Below, one piece after another: positions 21,252 to 30,769 of a DNA stretch of 64,000 nucleotides. This stretch comes from Acidovorax temperans (GTDB lineage: Bacteria > Pseudomonadota > Gammaproteobacteria > Burkholderiales > Burkholderiaceae_C), in NCBI RefSeq assembly GCF_006716905.1, contig NZ_VFPV01000001.1:1366001-1430000 (forward strand), given 5' to 3'. How positions within the stretch are numbered: position 1 is the first letter of the stretch; each line of letters opens with the position of its first letter. Below the pieces are notes generated by a model, which saw only the letters and a list, made by a program, of their open reading frames with translations, ran no database searches and was not told the DNA's origin. The translations under genes were made by a program, and so were the position numbers.

Positions 21252-22507
21252 CGCATTGCTCCCCGGTTGAAGAACATTGGCTGGTACGGTCGCAGCACCA
21301 GATCGCGGTTGACGATGATCCGCACCGGCAGGCCCGGCCGCTCCGTCAAAGTCGGCTGGATGTTCATGTTGCGCCTGGTCATCTCCTGGCCCACCTGGTT
21401 GATGCTGTCTTGTGCGCTGTCGCGCCCAGCGATCACGATGCGGTTGCCGTTCTGCCGGTTCTCCGGCGCGGCCAGCTCGGCACCCACGCCCAGCAATGTG
21501 GTCAGCGCCGCACCGGCAAAGACGCGATCCCAGTGCCAATCGACACCATCCTCCAGGCCGGCATAGCCGGCCGGATCGGTGCCCGCGAGGTTGTCGAGCT
21601 TCAGCGAAGACGTGTCCGGCAGGATGATTCGGTTCCACACCACCTGCACGCGGCTTTGCCCGTAGCTCACCTGGCTGTTGTACTTGCCCAGGATGCGCGA
21701 TCCCTGCGGGATCAGCAGGAACTTGCCCGTCGCCGTGTCGTAGACCGGCTCCGTCACCGTGGCGATCACGTCGCCCGGCAAATCAGACTTGATGCCCGTC
21801 ACCAGCGCACCGGCGATCACCGTTCCCGCCATGACCTGATACGGCGAGGACGGCATTTGCAGACTGGTGGAATTACGGGTTTCCGTAGAGGCGCCTTTCA
21901 GGAAAGCCTCTTTCTGGTTTTGCCGGTTCTGCACGGCGGTTGGGTCGGCAGGCTGGGCCGCCGTCGAGGCCGGGCCAGCGGCCAGCGGGTCGAAGCCCGC
22001 CAAGGCCGATGCCGGGCCAGCTGCTTGCGCGGTCGCTGGCGCTGCGGTCTTGCCGGGAGTGCCTGAGCGGAAAAACACCGACGAGGCTGCGGCTGCTTCG
22101 GCCTCCTTGCGCCGCGCATCCTCCGGGTCATGACCCGGTGGCGCATAGGTCGGCGTCACCGGCTGCTGCGACTTCACGATGGCCGGGCCAAGGTCGCCGG
22201 GCAGCGGCGGCCCCAGCTCCGGCACCTTCGGCAGCTTGGAGTAGTCGGAGGGCAAGCCATCCAGCCCTTCAGACTTCGACACGCGATCGACGTTGTACAG
22301 CTCGGTCCGCTCGCCTGCGCCGCGCCGATGTGACTGCAATGACCAGATCGTGGCTCCCAGCACGGCGACCGACAGGCCGCCGGTGAGCATGGCCAAGGTG
22401 CGCCGGTTCAGGCGCGTTACCGGGCGCGGCTGGGCGCGCAGCGCCACCGCCTCGGGCGCGACCTTGCCCGCCTGCGCCGCAAGATCAGGGGAGTCGTCCT
22501 GGCTCAT
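21248..22507 (-). CDS. trbI: Conjugative transfer protein TrbI (VirB10-like)
   Basis: Inner-membrane-to-outer-membrane scaffold of the mating-pair channel, 419 residues. One membrane segment near residues 38-58 (LAMLTGGLSVAVLGATIW), then a Pro/Ala-rich periplasmic stretch, then the VirB10/TrbI C-terminal domain with LLIPQGSRILGKYNSQ and VVWNRIILPDTSSLKLDN. It starts two bases after the trbG stop. Length is normal for the family. Confidence 0.95.
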   Translation of the reverse strand: MSQDDSPDLAAQAGKVAPEAVALRAQPRPVTRLNRRTLAMLTGGLSVAVLGATIWSLQSHRRGAGERTELYNVDRVSKSEGLDGLPSDYSKLPKVPELGPPLPGDLGPAIVKSQQPVTPTYAPPGHDPEDARRKEAEAAAASSVFFRSGTPGKTAAPATAQAAGPASALAGFDPLAAGPASTAAQPADPTAVQNRQNQKEAFLKGASTETRNSTSLQMPSSPYQVMAGTVIAGALVTGIKSDLPGDVIATVTEPVYDTATGKFLLIPQGSRILGKYNSQVSYGQSRVQVVWNRIILPDTSSLKLDNLAGTDPAGYAGLEDGVDWHWDRVFAGAALTTLLGVGAELAAPENRQNGNRIVIAGRDSAQDSINQVGQEMTRRNMNIQPTLTERPGLPVRIIVNRDLVLRPYQPMFFNRGAMR

Positions 22508-22509
22508 GG

Positions 22510-23490
22510 TCAGTTCCTCCGCGTTCCGTCCGTGCGCTCGATCCGAACCACATCGCCCTTGTCACCGCCCAGGCGCAACTCGGCCGCGCCGAACAGGCGA
22601 TCCACGATGTAGTACGGCGAGCGGAAGCGGTAATTCACCAGTTGCCCATCGCCCTGGGCGCCGATGACGAACAGCGGCGGCAGTTCGCCTTGGGCGATGC
22701 CCGGCGGAAACTGGATATAGACCTTCTCGCCGTCATCGAAGGCGCGCAGCGGCTTCCAAGGCGGATTGCTGCCGCTGACCGCATAGCGGAACCGGATCTT
22801 CTCCAACGACAGCCCGGCATCGACCGGCGCGGCGGCGCTGGCCGCCTGCGCCTGGCGCTGCAAGGCCAGCATCTTGTCCTTCGGGTACTCCCAGGACACC
22901 GACGCCATCCACGTCTTTTCGGTAGAGGTCAGCTCCAGCAGATAGGTGCGCCGGCTGGTCGTGATGACGAGATTGGTCTTCAGGCCCGAGCGGATCGGTT
23001 TGACCATCACATTGACGCGCAGCGCGTCAGCGCTGCCGCTCGATGTGTCCCCGACGATCCAGCGCACGGTATCGCCAGCGGCCACCGTCACCAGTTCCTC
23101 GCCGGGCTGGAGCGCGATCACCGTCACGCGGCCCACGGCCGCATAGACCTGATACAGCGCGCCATCGGTGAAGGGCCAGACCTGGATCGCGTTGACGTAG
23201 CCCTCGCGCGTGGGCGCAATGCGCGCCTCGGCGTTGGCGCGGGACACACGCACGGTTTCATCGGCGGGTTCCGGCGTGGGCTTGGCATCCGGCACAGGTT
23301 TCATCTGCGCCGGCATCGGCAGCACCTGCGGCACGGCCACCACTTCCACAGGCGCAGGCGGCTCCGGCAGCGGCTGCGCCTGCGCCGGCTCATCGAGCGA
23401 AATGGACGGCGGCGGCTTGCCCTGCGTGGCGCAGCCCGCGAGGGCAAGCAACATGATCGGCAAGGCGGATTTACGGAAAAGATCATTCAT
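22510..23490 (-). CDS. trbG: Conjugative transfer protein TrbG (VirB9-like lipoprotein)
   Basis: Periplasmic/outer-membrane channel component, 326 residues. The N-terminus has a lipobox (LLALAGCATQG, Cys near residue 19), a Pro-rich linker, and the VirB9/TrbG C-terminal part with KIRFRYAVSG, YIQFPPGIAQGELPPLFVI and RLGGDKGDVVRIER. The ATG at 23488-23490 gives a proper lipoprotein signal peptide and overlaps the trbF stop. It pairs with TrbI in the outer ring of the channel. Confidence 0.93.
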   Translation of the reverse strand: MNDLFRKSALPIMLLALAGCATQGKPPPSISLDEPAQAQPLPEPPAPVEVVAVPQVLPMPAQMKPVPDAKPTPEPADETVRVSRANAEARIAPTREGYVNAIQVWPFTDGALYQVYAAVGRVTVIALQPGEELVTVAAGDTVRWIVGDTSSGSADALRVNVMVKPIRSGLKTNLVITTSRRTYLLELTSTEKTWMASVSWEYPKDKMLALQRQAQAASAAAPVDAGLSLEKIRFRYAVSGSNPPWKPLRAFDDGEKVYIQFPPGIAQGELPPLFVIGAQGDGQLVNYRFRSPYYIVDRLFGAAELRLGGDKGDVVRIERTDGTRRN

Positions 23491-24191
23491 GGCTTTGCTC
23501 CTTCGTTTCCTTCCAGTTCGCGGCTCCACGACAGCCCGTTGACGTAGATACCCAGAGGGTTCTTGCGCACGCGCTGCTCGGTGCGCGGCGTCTGCTGCAC
23601 GATGGAAACCACGGCGTTCCAGCGTTCGGTGCGATCCAGCGCGCCATTGACAAAGCGCGTCTCCGTCCAGCGCACGTTGAAAGACGTGTCGCTGGCGCGG
23701 GTCACGCTGGTGATCTGCACCGTCACCGACTCCTTGCCGATGCGCGCGAACGGATCGTTCACGCGGGCGTACTCGTTGAGCACCACGGCGCCCTTGTCAG
23801 TGGTGTAGTCGTAGGCATCCAGCCAGTTCTGCCGCACCACGATGGGGTCGATGGACAGCGAGCGCACCAGGCCGATGAAGCGGCCCAGGTGATAGGCCAC
23901 CTGGGCATCGCTGGGCCGATACGGCGTAGCGGCTTCACCGACCGCGCGCACCTGGCCCGCGTTGTCCACCTCGATAACGTAGGGCGTGACGATGGACTGC
24001 GCCGAGCGCCAGACCAGCCCGCCCGCCATCAGCACGGCCAACGTGAGGCAGCCAAAGGCCATGAAGCGCCAGTTCTTGGCCTGCACGCGGGCCGAGCCGA
24101 TACGGTCGTCCCAGACCTGCGCGGCGGATTGGTAGGGGGTGGCAGGCTGCGGCGTATCGGCGTAGCGCACCTGCGGTCTTTTGAATCGCAT
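23487..24191 (-). CDS. trbF: Conjugative transfer protein TrbF (VirB8-like)
   Basis: Inner-membrane protein of 234 residues that acts as an assembly factor of the transfer channel. One membrane segment at about 44-62 (FMAFGCLTLAVLMAGGLVW) follows a cytoplasmic N-terminus; the periplasmic domain has PYVIEVDNAGQ, WLDAYDYTTDKGAVVLNEYA and the C-terminal RVRKNPLGIYVNGLSWSREL, all usual in TrbF. It overlaps trbG by four bases. Confidence 0.94.
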   Translation of the reverse strand: MRFKRPQVRYADTPQPATPYQSAAQVWDDRIGSARVQAKNWRFMAFGCLTLAVLMAGGLVWRSAQSIVTPYVIEVDNAGQVRAVGEAATPYRPSDAQVAYHLGRFIGLVRSLSIDPIVVRQNWLDAYDYTTDKGAVVLNEYARVNDPFARIGKESVTVQITSVTRASDTSFNVRWTETRFVNGALDRTERWNAVVSIVQQTPRTEQRVRKNPLGIYVNGLSWSRELEGNEGAKP

Positions 24192-24209
24192 GAGGGTTCT
24201 CCTTGAAGA

Positions 24210-25574
24210 TCAGGAATCGGAATCACGCAGGCTTGGCCCCTGGCTGGAGCTGCCGCCGTCGCCGCCGCGCAGCGTGTGGGCGGCGGTCGTGGCGGCATGG
24301 GTGAGCTGCTGCCTGCGGTGCAGGCGCTTGGCCCAAGCGGGTTGTGCGGTGGATGGGGCTGTGACGGGAGATTCGCTCGCAGCCCGTGCGGCACTGTCCC
24401 CCGACGCCGATCCGGCGTCATCAGGCCGGAAGGCGGCGGCGACGCGCTCCTTCATCGAGCGTGCGCCTTGGGCCACCTTCTGCCCGGCTGCCTGCGCGCC
24501 AGTCTTGGCGACATTGCCCACACCGGCGGCGGCGCCCTGGAGGCCGCCACCGGCCGAAGCGGAGCCCGCCTGATAGGCCGACTTGGCGCTGCTGGCGGTC
24601 GATGCCATCGAACGGGCGCCACTGACCCCTGCTTTGGCGGCTGCGGGCGCCATACGCGCTCCGGCCGCCACGGCGCCGCCGACACCCGTAGCAGCAGCGC
24701 CGACCGCAACGGCGGTTCCGGCTGCGCCGATGGCAGCACCGGCCATCGCGCCCGCGCCAAGCTGCGGGCCGCCGGACACCAGCCCGGTCGCAATGCCCGG
24801 CCCGAAGATGCCCAGGGCCAGCATGGACAGCGAGACCAGCATGATGACCAGCGCCCGGTCGATCGAAGGCTCCGAACCTGCCGGGATGTTGAACTCGGAG
24901 AACAGCCCCGAGCCGATACCGACGATGACGGCCAGTACCAGCACCTTGATGCCCGACGACACCACGTTGCCCAAGACCTTCTCGGCCAGGAATGCCGTCT
25001 TGTTCCAGAGGGCGAACGGCACCAGCACGAAGCCCGCCAGCGTGGTCAGCTTGAACTCGATCAGCGTCACGAAAAGCTGCACCGCCAGCACGAAGAAGCT
25101 GACGATGACCACCATCCATGCGAAGAACAGCACGACGATGGGCATGATGTGAATGAACACCTCGGGGAAGCCCGCCATCTCCTTGATCTGCTCAAGAATG
25201 GGCGCCCCGGCGTCGATGCCCACTTTGGCGAGCCGTCCCGGCTGCAAGAAGTTACCCATGCTCAGGGTCGAGCCGCTGGCCGTCAGGCCCAGCCCGGCGA
25301 ACGAGCGGAACACGATGCTCGCCAAGGTGTTGAAGTTGCCGATGATGTAGGCGAAGGCACCGACGTACAGCACCTTGCGGATCAGCTTGGCGATCACGTC
25401 CTCGCCCTGGCCGCTGGCATGGCTCATGGCCCAGAACAGCCCGGCGAGCGTCATGTCGATGACGATCAGCGTGGCTGTGAGGAACGCCACCTCCCCGTGC
25501 AGCAGGCCGAAGCCCGAGTCGATGTAGCGCGAGAACACATCGAGGAAGCGATCAATGATCGAAATGTCATTCAT
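24210..25574 (-). CDS. trbL: Conjugative transfer protein TrbL (VirB6-like)
   Basis: Polytopic inner-membrane protein of 454 residues. Six or so hydrophobic segments fill residues 25-300 (for example VLFFAWMVVIVSFFVLAVQL and LVIMLVSLSMLALGIFGPG); the C-terminal 150 residues are Ala/Gly/Ser-rich and of low complexity, as is common in TrbL. It likely forms part of the channel base. The start overlaps the trbK stop; 18 bases separate it from trbF. Confidence 0.93.
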   Translation of the reverse strand: MNDISIIDRFLDVFSRYIDSGFGLLHGEVAFLTATLIVIDMTLAGLFWAMSHASGQGEDVIAKLIRKVLYVGAFAYIIGNFNTLASIVFRSFAGLGLTASGSTLSMGNFLQPGRLAKVGIDAGAPILEQIKEMAGFPEVFIHIMPIVVLFFAWMVVIVSFFVLAVQLFVTLIEFKLTTLAGFVLVPFALWNKTAFLAEKVLGNVVSSGIKVLVLAVIVGIGSGLFSEFNIPAGSEPSIDRALVIMLVSLSMLALGIFGPGIATGLVSGGPQLGAGAMAGAAIGAAGTAVAVGAAATGVGGAVAAGARMAPAAAKAGVSGARSMASTASSAKSAYQAGSASAGGGLQGAAAGVGNVAKTGAQAAGQKVAQGARSMKERVAAAFRPDDAGSASGDSAARAASESPVTAPSTAQPAWAKRLHRRQQLTHAATTAAHTLRGGDGGSSSQGPSLRDSDS

Positions 25575-25894
25575 GGCGAGTCCTCCTGCCCCGGCAAGGC
25601 CGCTGCCACCGCCTCGCCGTCTTCGGTGGGTTCATCGAAGCTGGCCGGAATCGGCGGCAATTCGGCCAGCGTCCGGTACTCATCAGGCCCGGCCTTGCCG
25701 GAGAAAAAGCGGCGCAGGTCGGCCTTGACCACCTGCGCGCATAACGCGCCGTCGAGCTGACCCGCGCGGCATTGCTCCTTGAGCAAGCGCAGCCGCGCCG
25801 GATGGGCCGAGAGTGCATCGACCGAAGGCACCTCCTGCTGGCCGCAACCGGCCAGCAAGAGCACGAGACCGCAGAAAGCAGGCGCGCGGGTCAT
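25571..25894 (-). CDS. trbK: TrbK-type entry-exclusion lipoprotein
   Basis: Lipoprotein of 107 residues with the lipobox VLLLAGCGQQ (Cys near residue 17). By position between trbJ and trbL it is TrbK, the family that blocks entry of a second copy of the element. The body has VPSVDALSAHPARLRLLKEQ and LCAQVVKADLRRFFSGKA, and is clearly related to the lipoprotein encoded at 33425-33697. The ATG at 25892-25894 gives the right signal peptide. Confidence 0.82.
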   Translation of the reverse strand: MTRAPAFCGLVLLLAGCGQQEVPSVDALSAHPARLRLLKEQCRAGQLDGALCAQVVKADLRRFFSGKAGPDEYRTLAELPPIPASFDEPTEDGEAVAAALPGQEDSP

Positions 25895-25905
25895 GGCAAC
25901 ACCTG

Positions 25906-26631
25906 TCACCGGCCGTAGAAATCGACGGTCTGCGGCGTGTACGGCGTACCTTCACCCAGGAAACGCCGGTTCACCTCGCGGCCTCGCTCCACGGCGGCAG
26001 CCTGCCGCGCCAACTCCAGCGACGCGGCGCGATCCTGGGTGATGCTCAGGCGTTGCGTTTGGATGGACTGCTTGGCCTGCAAAGCCAGAAGCTGATTGGT
26101 GGCTTGCATGGCCTGCAAGGCGCCCACGGCCGATTGGCTCTTGCCCACGAGGTCGGCCAGCACGCCTTCGTCGTCGCTCAGGTTCTGCGACGCCTGGGCC
26201 TGCATCTGCATGGTGGTCTGCAAGCCGTTGAGCGTGTTCTTCCAGCGCTCCTGCGCGTCGCGGTACATCTGGTTGCCGCTGACGGTAGCGGCATATTGCT
26301 CGGGATACAGGCGCTGGAACTCCCGATCCAGATTCGTCACGTCGTAGGCCAGTCCTCTGGCCTGGGCGATCAGCCGCTGTGTGGTCGCCAGATTGGCGCG
26401 CAACTGGCCGACCACGCTGGACGGCAGGCTGGCGAGGTTGCGCGCCTGGTTCATCAGCATCTGCGCTTCGTTCTGGAGCTGCTGGATCTGGTTGTTGATC
26501 TGCTCCAGCGTGCGGATCGCGGTCAGCGTGTTCTGCACGAGGTTCGTGGGGTCGATCACGACCCATTGCGCATGGGCGGTGGCGGTGCAAAGCATGGCCG
26601 CGATGGCGGCGGCGATGAGACGTTTCTTCAT
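25906..26631 (-). CDS. trbJ: Conjugative transfer protein TrbJ (VirB5-like)
   Basis: Exported protein of 241 residues with a signal peptide cleaved near TATAHA. The mature part is helical and Gln/Asn-rich (EQINNQIQQLQNEAQMLMNQ), as in VirB5/TrbJ proteins thought to sit at the pilus tip or pilus assembly site. The C-terminal end NRRFLGEGTPYTPQTVDF is striking because the lipoprotein at 33425-33697 ends with almost the same motif. It overlaps trbE by four bases and lies 11 bases before trbK. Confidence 0.92.
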   Translation of the reverse strand: MKKRLIAAAIAAMLCTATAHAQWVVIDPTNLVQNTLTAIRTLEQINNQIQQLQNEAQMLMNQARNLASLPSSVVGQLRANLATTQRLIAQARGLAYDVTNLDREFQRLYPEQYAATVSGNQMYRDAQERWKNTLNGLQTTMQMQAQASQNLSDDEGVLADLVGKSQSAVGALQAMQATNQLLALQAKQSIQTQRLSITQDRAASLELARQAAAVERGREVNRRFLGEGTPYTPQTVDFYGR

Positions 26632-29081
26632 GGCTGGTTCTCCAGGGGTTGGTCAGCGAGGGAACCCGGCGCGAGGCCGGGGAACGAGGGCAGCAGGTCG
26701 GCCGCCCAATCGAGGCCGCGATGGCGCAGCCAGGCGCCCGCGAAGCCGGGCACGCCGGCGTCGGCCAGCACCGCGTCCATGTCGCGCTGGTCTTGCGGCG
26801 TGGACGCGCCCGCGAAGGCCAGCGCCGCCGGCCCCAGGTCGAGGTCGAACAGGCGATTGCCGAGGCGCGATTGGTAGTAGTAGTCGCGCTTGGGCTGCGC
26901 GGTGGCGACGATCTCGATCTGCCGCCTGTTGAGGCCGAAGCCCTCGTAGATCGTGCGAATCTGCGGCTCGGTGGCCTGCGGGTTCGGCAGGAAGATGCGA
27001 CTCGCGCAGCTCTCGATGATCGCGGGCGCGATGCTCGAATCCTTGATGTCGGCAAGGCTCTGCGTGGCGAAGATGACGCTGACGTTCTTTTTCCTGAGCG
27101 TCTTGAGCCACTGGCGGATACGCGCGGCAAACACCGGGTCATCGAGGAACAGCCACGCTTCATCGAGGATCAGCAGCGTGGGCGCCCCGTCGAAGCGTTC
27201 ATCGAAGCGCGCAAAGAGGTAATGCAGCACCGCCATGACGGCGGCCTTGCTGTGCATCAGCTCCTCCATCTCGAAGCACTGCACGTCGGCCATGCCGAGC
27301 CGGTCATGGTCGGCGTCCAGCAGCTTGCCGTGGGCACCGCCCAGCACATAAGGCGACAACGCCTGCCGCAGCGTGTTCGATTGCAGCAGCACGGACAGCC
27401 CCGTCATCGTGCGCTGCTCCACCGGCGCACCGGCGAGGCTGCCGAGCGCCGACCAGATGGCGGCCTTCTCTTCGGGGCCGACGACCACGCCCTCATGCCG
27501 CAAGCGGCCTTCGATCCACTCTGCCACCCAGGTGCGGTAGCCCTCGCGGTCGATACGAGCCAAGGGCTGGAAAGCGATTTCGCCATCCATCCCGAGGTCG
27601 TAGTGCTCGCCGCCCAGGCCCAGGATGGTGGCGCGCATCGAGCGGTCCATGTCGAAGGCGAAGATGCGCGAGCCGCGATAGCGACGGAATTGCATCGCCA
27701 GGGTGGCGAGCAAGACCGACTTGCCCATGCCGGTCGGGCCTGCGACCAACGTGTGGCCCACGTCGCCGATGTGCGTCACCAGCCGGAACGGCGTGGCGCC
27801 ATCGGTGCGCGTGACGATCAGCGGCGGGCCGTCAAGATGGGCATTGCGTTCGGGGCCGGCCCATACCGCCGACACCGGCATCATGTGCGCCAGGTTCAGC
27901 GTCGAGACGATGGGCTGGCGCACATTGGCGTAGGCATTGCCGGGGAGCGAGGACAGCCACGCATCCACGGCGTTCAAGGTTTCAGGGATCGTCACGAACC
28001 CGCGCCCTTGGATGGCCCGCTCCACCATCCGCAACTTCTCGTCGGCCACGGCCGGGTCGGCATCGAGCACTGTAACCGTGGCGGTGAGATAGCCGAAGGC
28101 GACTTGATCGCTGCCCAGCTCCTGCAAGGCGGCATCGGCGTCGGTGGCCTTGTTGCTCGCGTCGGTATCGACCAGCGGGCTTTCTTGCTGTAAGATCGTT
28201 TCGCGCAGCAGCGCGATGACGTTCTTCCTTTTCGCAAACCACTGGCGACGCAGGCGGACGAGTTCCTTTTCCGCTTCGGCTTTGTCGAGGCACAGGAACC
28301 GGGTTGACCAGCGATAGGCAAATCCAAGCCGGTTGAGGTCGTCCAGAATCCCCGGCCAGGTCGAGGGCGGAAATCCCCGCACCGACACCACGCGCAGGTG
28401 CCGGTCGCCCAGCATGGGCGCCAAGCCACCGACAAGTGCGGAGTCGGTCAGCAGCGCGTCGATGTGGAACGGCACTTCGGGCACGCCGACGCGGTAGCGC
28501 CGCGTCGAAATGGTGGCGTGCAGGTAGGTCAGCGTCTGGCTGTCATCCAGCCAGGCGATTTCCGGCATCACGCCGTCGAGCAGGTCAAAGATGCGATCCG
28601 TTTCTGCGGCGAAAGCTTGCAGCCGCTCGCGCCAGTCCACGCCGTCGGTAGGCCGGTTCTCGTACAGCATCCCCGCCGCGCGGGCGTGCGATTCCTCGGG
28701 CGGCAGGTACACCAGCGTCAGGTGATAGCCGCTCTCGAAGTGATTGCCCGAGTCCTCGAATGTGGCCCGGCGTTCCTCGTCCACCAGCCACGACAGCGGC
28801 TCGGGGAACGCCGAGTGCGGATAGTCGGCGGCGGCGCGGCGCTCGGCCTCGATGAACAGTGCCCAGCCCGAACCCAGGCGGCGCAGCGCGTTGTTCAAGC
28901 GCGCCGACGTGGCGATCAACTCGCCTTGCGTCGCGCTGTCGAGGTCAGGCCCGCGAAACCGGGCCGTGCGCTGGAAACTGCCGTCCTTGTTCAAGACGAC
29001 GCCCGGTGCGATCAGCCCGGCCCAGGGCAACCAGTCAGCCAGCAAGGCCGGGCGCTGGCGATATTCGGCAAGGTTCAGCAT
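26628..29081 (-). CDS. trbE: Conjugative transfer ATPase TrbE (VirB4-like)
   Basis: Large cytoplasmic ATPase of 817 residues that energises pilus assembly and transfer. Walker A GPTGMGKS lies at 448-455, Walker B is LLILDEAW, and FATQSLADIKDSSIAPAI is a further VirB4/TrbE signature. The N-terminal half (about 1-400) is the CagE_TrbE_VirB region. I use the ATG at 29079-29081 (MLNLAEYRQ), the usual family start; the open frame upstream is the trbD region read in another frame. Overlaps trbJ by four bases. Confidence 0.96.
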   Translation of the reverse strand: MLNLAEYRQRPALLADWLPWAGLIAPGVVLNKDGSFQRTARFRGPDLDSATQGELIATSARLNNALRRLGSGWALFIEAERRAAADYPHSAFPEPLSWLVDEERRATFEDSGNHFESGYHLTLVYLPPEESHARAAGMLYENRPTDGVDWRERLQAFAAETDRIFDLLDGVMPEIAWLDDSQTLTYLHATISTRRYRVGVPEVPFHIDALLTDSALVGGLAPMLGDRHLRVVSVRGFPPSTWPGILDDLNRLGFAYRWSTRFLCLDKAEAEKELVRLRRQWFAKRKNVIALLRETILQQESPLVDTDASNKATDADAALQELGSDQVAFGYLTATVTVLDADPAVADEKLRMVERAIQGRGFVTIPETLNAVDAWLSSLPGNAYANVRQPIVSTLNLAHMMPVSAVWAGPERNAHLDGPPLIVTRTDGATPFRLVTHIGDVGHTLVAGPTGMGKSVLLATLAMQFRRYRGSRIFAFDMDRSMRATILGLGGEHYDLGMDGEIAFQPLARIDREGYRTWVAEWIEGRLRHEGVVVGPEEKAAIWSALGSLAGAPVEQRTMTGLSVLLQSNTLRQALSPYVLGGAHGKLLDADHDRLGMADVQCFEMEELMHSKAAVMAVLHYLFARFDERFDGAPTLLILDEAWLFLDDPVFAARIRQWLKTLRKKNVSVIFATQSLADIKDSSIAPAIIESCASRIFLPNPQATEPQIRTIYEGFGLNRRQIEIVATAQPKRDYYYQSRLGNRLFDLDLGPAALAFAGASTPQDQRDMDAVLADAGVPGFAGAWLRHRGLDWAADLLPSFPGLAPGSLADQPLENQP

Positions 29082-29091
29082 GGCATTCCCC

Positions 29092-29364
29092 TCACACGTC
29101 CAGCAGCGGCCGGTGCTTGATATGGCGCGCGAACACGGCCATGAACTGCGGATCGACACGCGCACCCCAGACCGCCAGCGAATGGCCGACGATCCAGAGC
29201 ACCACGCCTGGAATCCACATCTGTAAGCCCAGCCCGACAGCAGCGGCCAAGGTGCCGTTAGTGATGGCCACGGTGCGCGGCGCACCGCCCATCAGGATCG
29301 GCTCGGTCAACGACCGATGCAGCGGCACCTCGAAGCCGGGTATTCCATCGTGTGGGCCGTTCAT
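29092..29364 (-). CDS. trbD: Conjugative transfer protein TrbD (VirB3-like)
   Basis: Small inner-membrane protein of 90 residues. FEVPLHRSLTEPILMGGAPR is the conserved VirB3/TrbD N-terminus, followed by one or two hydrophobic segments (residues 33-65). It partners TrbE in the inner-membrane complex and overlaps trbC by four bases. Confidence 0.92.
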   Translation of the reverse strand: MNGPHDGIPGFEVPLHRSLTEPILMGGAPRTVAITNGTLAAAVGLGLQMWIPGVVLWIVGHSLAVWGARVDPQFMAVFARHIKHRPLLDV

Positions 29365-29738
29365 ACGACGGCCCCACCGGAGAAGCTGAAGAACGACAGG
29401 AAGAAGCTCGAAGCGGCGAACGCGATGGACAGGCCAAACACGATCTGGATCAGCTTGCGGAACCCGCCCGAGGTATCACCGAAGGCCAGCGCCAAGCCCG
29501 TAGCGATGATGATGATGACCGCGACGATGCGCGCCACCGGCCCCTGGATGGATTCGAGGATGGATTGCAGCGGCCCTTCCCAGGGCATCGAGGAACCGGC
29601 GGCCTGCGCAGTACCTGCGAGCAGCAGCATGAAGGCAGCGAGCATCAAGCCCTGCATGGCCGGGCGAGCCAGGCCATCCAGCCGTGCGGGCCGAGGAAGC
29701 GGATTTGCGGAAATACGGAAAGCATCAGCGTGCGTCAT
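29361..29738 (-). CDS. trbC: Conjugative pilin TrbC (VirB2-like)
   Basis: Propilin of 125 residues. A long leader precedes a hydrophobic export segment ending TAQAAGSS, then the mature pilin with two membrane helices (ARIVAVIIIIATGLALAFG and LIQIVFGLSIAFAASSFFLS). This is the VirB2/TrbC plan; IncP TrbC pilins are processed by the TraF peptidase, and a TraF gene is present at 48707-49270. Overlaps trbB by four bases. Confidence 0.92.
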   Translation of the reverse strand: MTHADAFRISANPLPRPARLDGLARPAMQGLMLAAFMLLLAGTAQAAGSSMPWEGPLQSILESIQGPVARIVAVIIIIATGLALAFGDTSGGFRKLIQIVFGLSIAFAASSFFLSFFSFSGGAVV

Positions 29739-30769
29739 GGAAGTTCTCCAGAGTGGTCAGGGGACGGGGAGGAAAGGTCGGACTGCGACAGCAGCTCCGG
29801 GAATGGAGCCTCCAGCGCATCCGCCAGGTGGTAGCCCACGCCATCGAAGCCGATGACGCGGACGATGCTCTCGATGCGGCGCTTGCGCCCGCGCCCAGCG
29901 ATGTGGATGACCACATTGACCGCTTCCGCGATCAGCGCACGGGGCGGGTTCACCGCCACTTCGAGGATCAGTTGCTCCAAACGCAGCAGCGCGCCCAGCG
30001 CGGAGCCGGCATGGATGGTGGCGATGCCGCCCGGATGGCCAGTGCCCCAGACTTTGATGAGATCCAATGCCTCGGCGCCACGCACCTCGCCGACGACGAC
30101 ACGATCCGGGCGCAGGCGCATCGAAGATCGCACCAGCTCGGTCATGGACACCACGCCCTGGCGTGTGCGCAGCGGCACGTGGTCGCGGGCCGCGCATTGC
30201 AGCTCCACCGTGTCTTCGAGCACCAATACGCGGTCGCCCGTGGCGGCGATCTCGGCCAATAGCGCATTGGCCAAGGTGGTCTTGCCGGTACTCGTCCCGC
30301 CGGCGATCAGGATGTTCTGGCGTTCGCGCACGGCGCGCACCAGCAAGCCCGCCTGCGCGGCGGTCATCATTTCGTCCTCGATGTAGCGCGACAGCGGGAT
30401 CACGCCAAAGGCGCGCTTGCGCAACGCAAAGGCCGGCCCCGGCGCAGCGGGCGGCAGGATGCCCTCGAAGCGCTCGCCCGTCTCGGGCAGCTCCGCCGTC
30501 AGGAGCGGCTGGCCGCGATGCACCTCGGCGCCGACGTGGGCCGCGACCAGCCGGATGATTCGTTCGCCGTCGGCCTCGGACAGCTCCACACCCATCGGCG
30601 CGCGGCCCGACGAAAGCCGGTCGATCCACAAGGTGCGATCCGGGTTGAGCATGATTTCCACCACGTCCGGGTCTTCCAGCGCGGCGGCGATCAGCGGCCC
30701 CATCGCCGTGCGCAGCATCAGGATGCGGCGATCCAGTGAAACGGCGGTGAAGGAAGGAACGGCGCTCAT
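29735..30769 (-). CDS. trbB: Conjugative transfer ATPase TrbB (VirB11-like)
   Basis: Hexameric cytoplasmic ATPase of 344 residues in the PulE/VirB11 superfamily. Walker A GGTSTGKTT begins near residue 157; VLEDTVELQCAARDHVPLRT and RPDRVVVGEVRGAEALDL are the Asp and Walker B boxes; GGIATIHAGSALGALLRLEQ is the His box. The ATG at 30767-30769 overlaps the stop of the copG-like gene. First of the trb structural genes. Confidence 0.95.
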   Translation of the reverse strand: MSAVPSFTAVSLDRRILMLRTAMGPLIAAALEDPDVVEIMLNPDRTLWIDRLSSGRAPMGVELSEADGERIIRLVAAHVGAEVHRGQPLLTAELPETGERFEGILPPAAPGPAFALRKRAFGVIPLSRYIEDEMMTAAQAGLLVRAVRERQNILIAGGTSTGKTTLANALLAEIAATGDRVLVLEDTVELQCAARDHVPLRTRQGVVSMTELVRSSMRLRPDRVVVGEVRGAEALDLIKVWGTGHPGGIATIHAGSALGALLRLEQLILEVAVNPPRALIAEAVNVVIHIAGRGRKRRIESIVRVIGFDGVGYHLADALEAPFPELLSQSDLSSPSPDHSGELP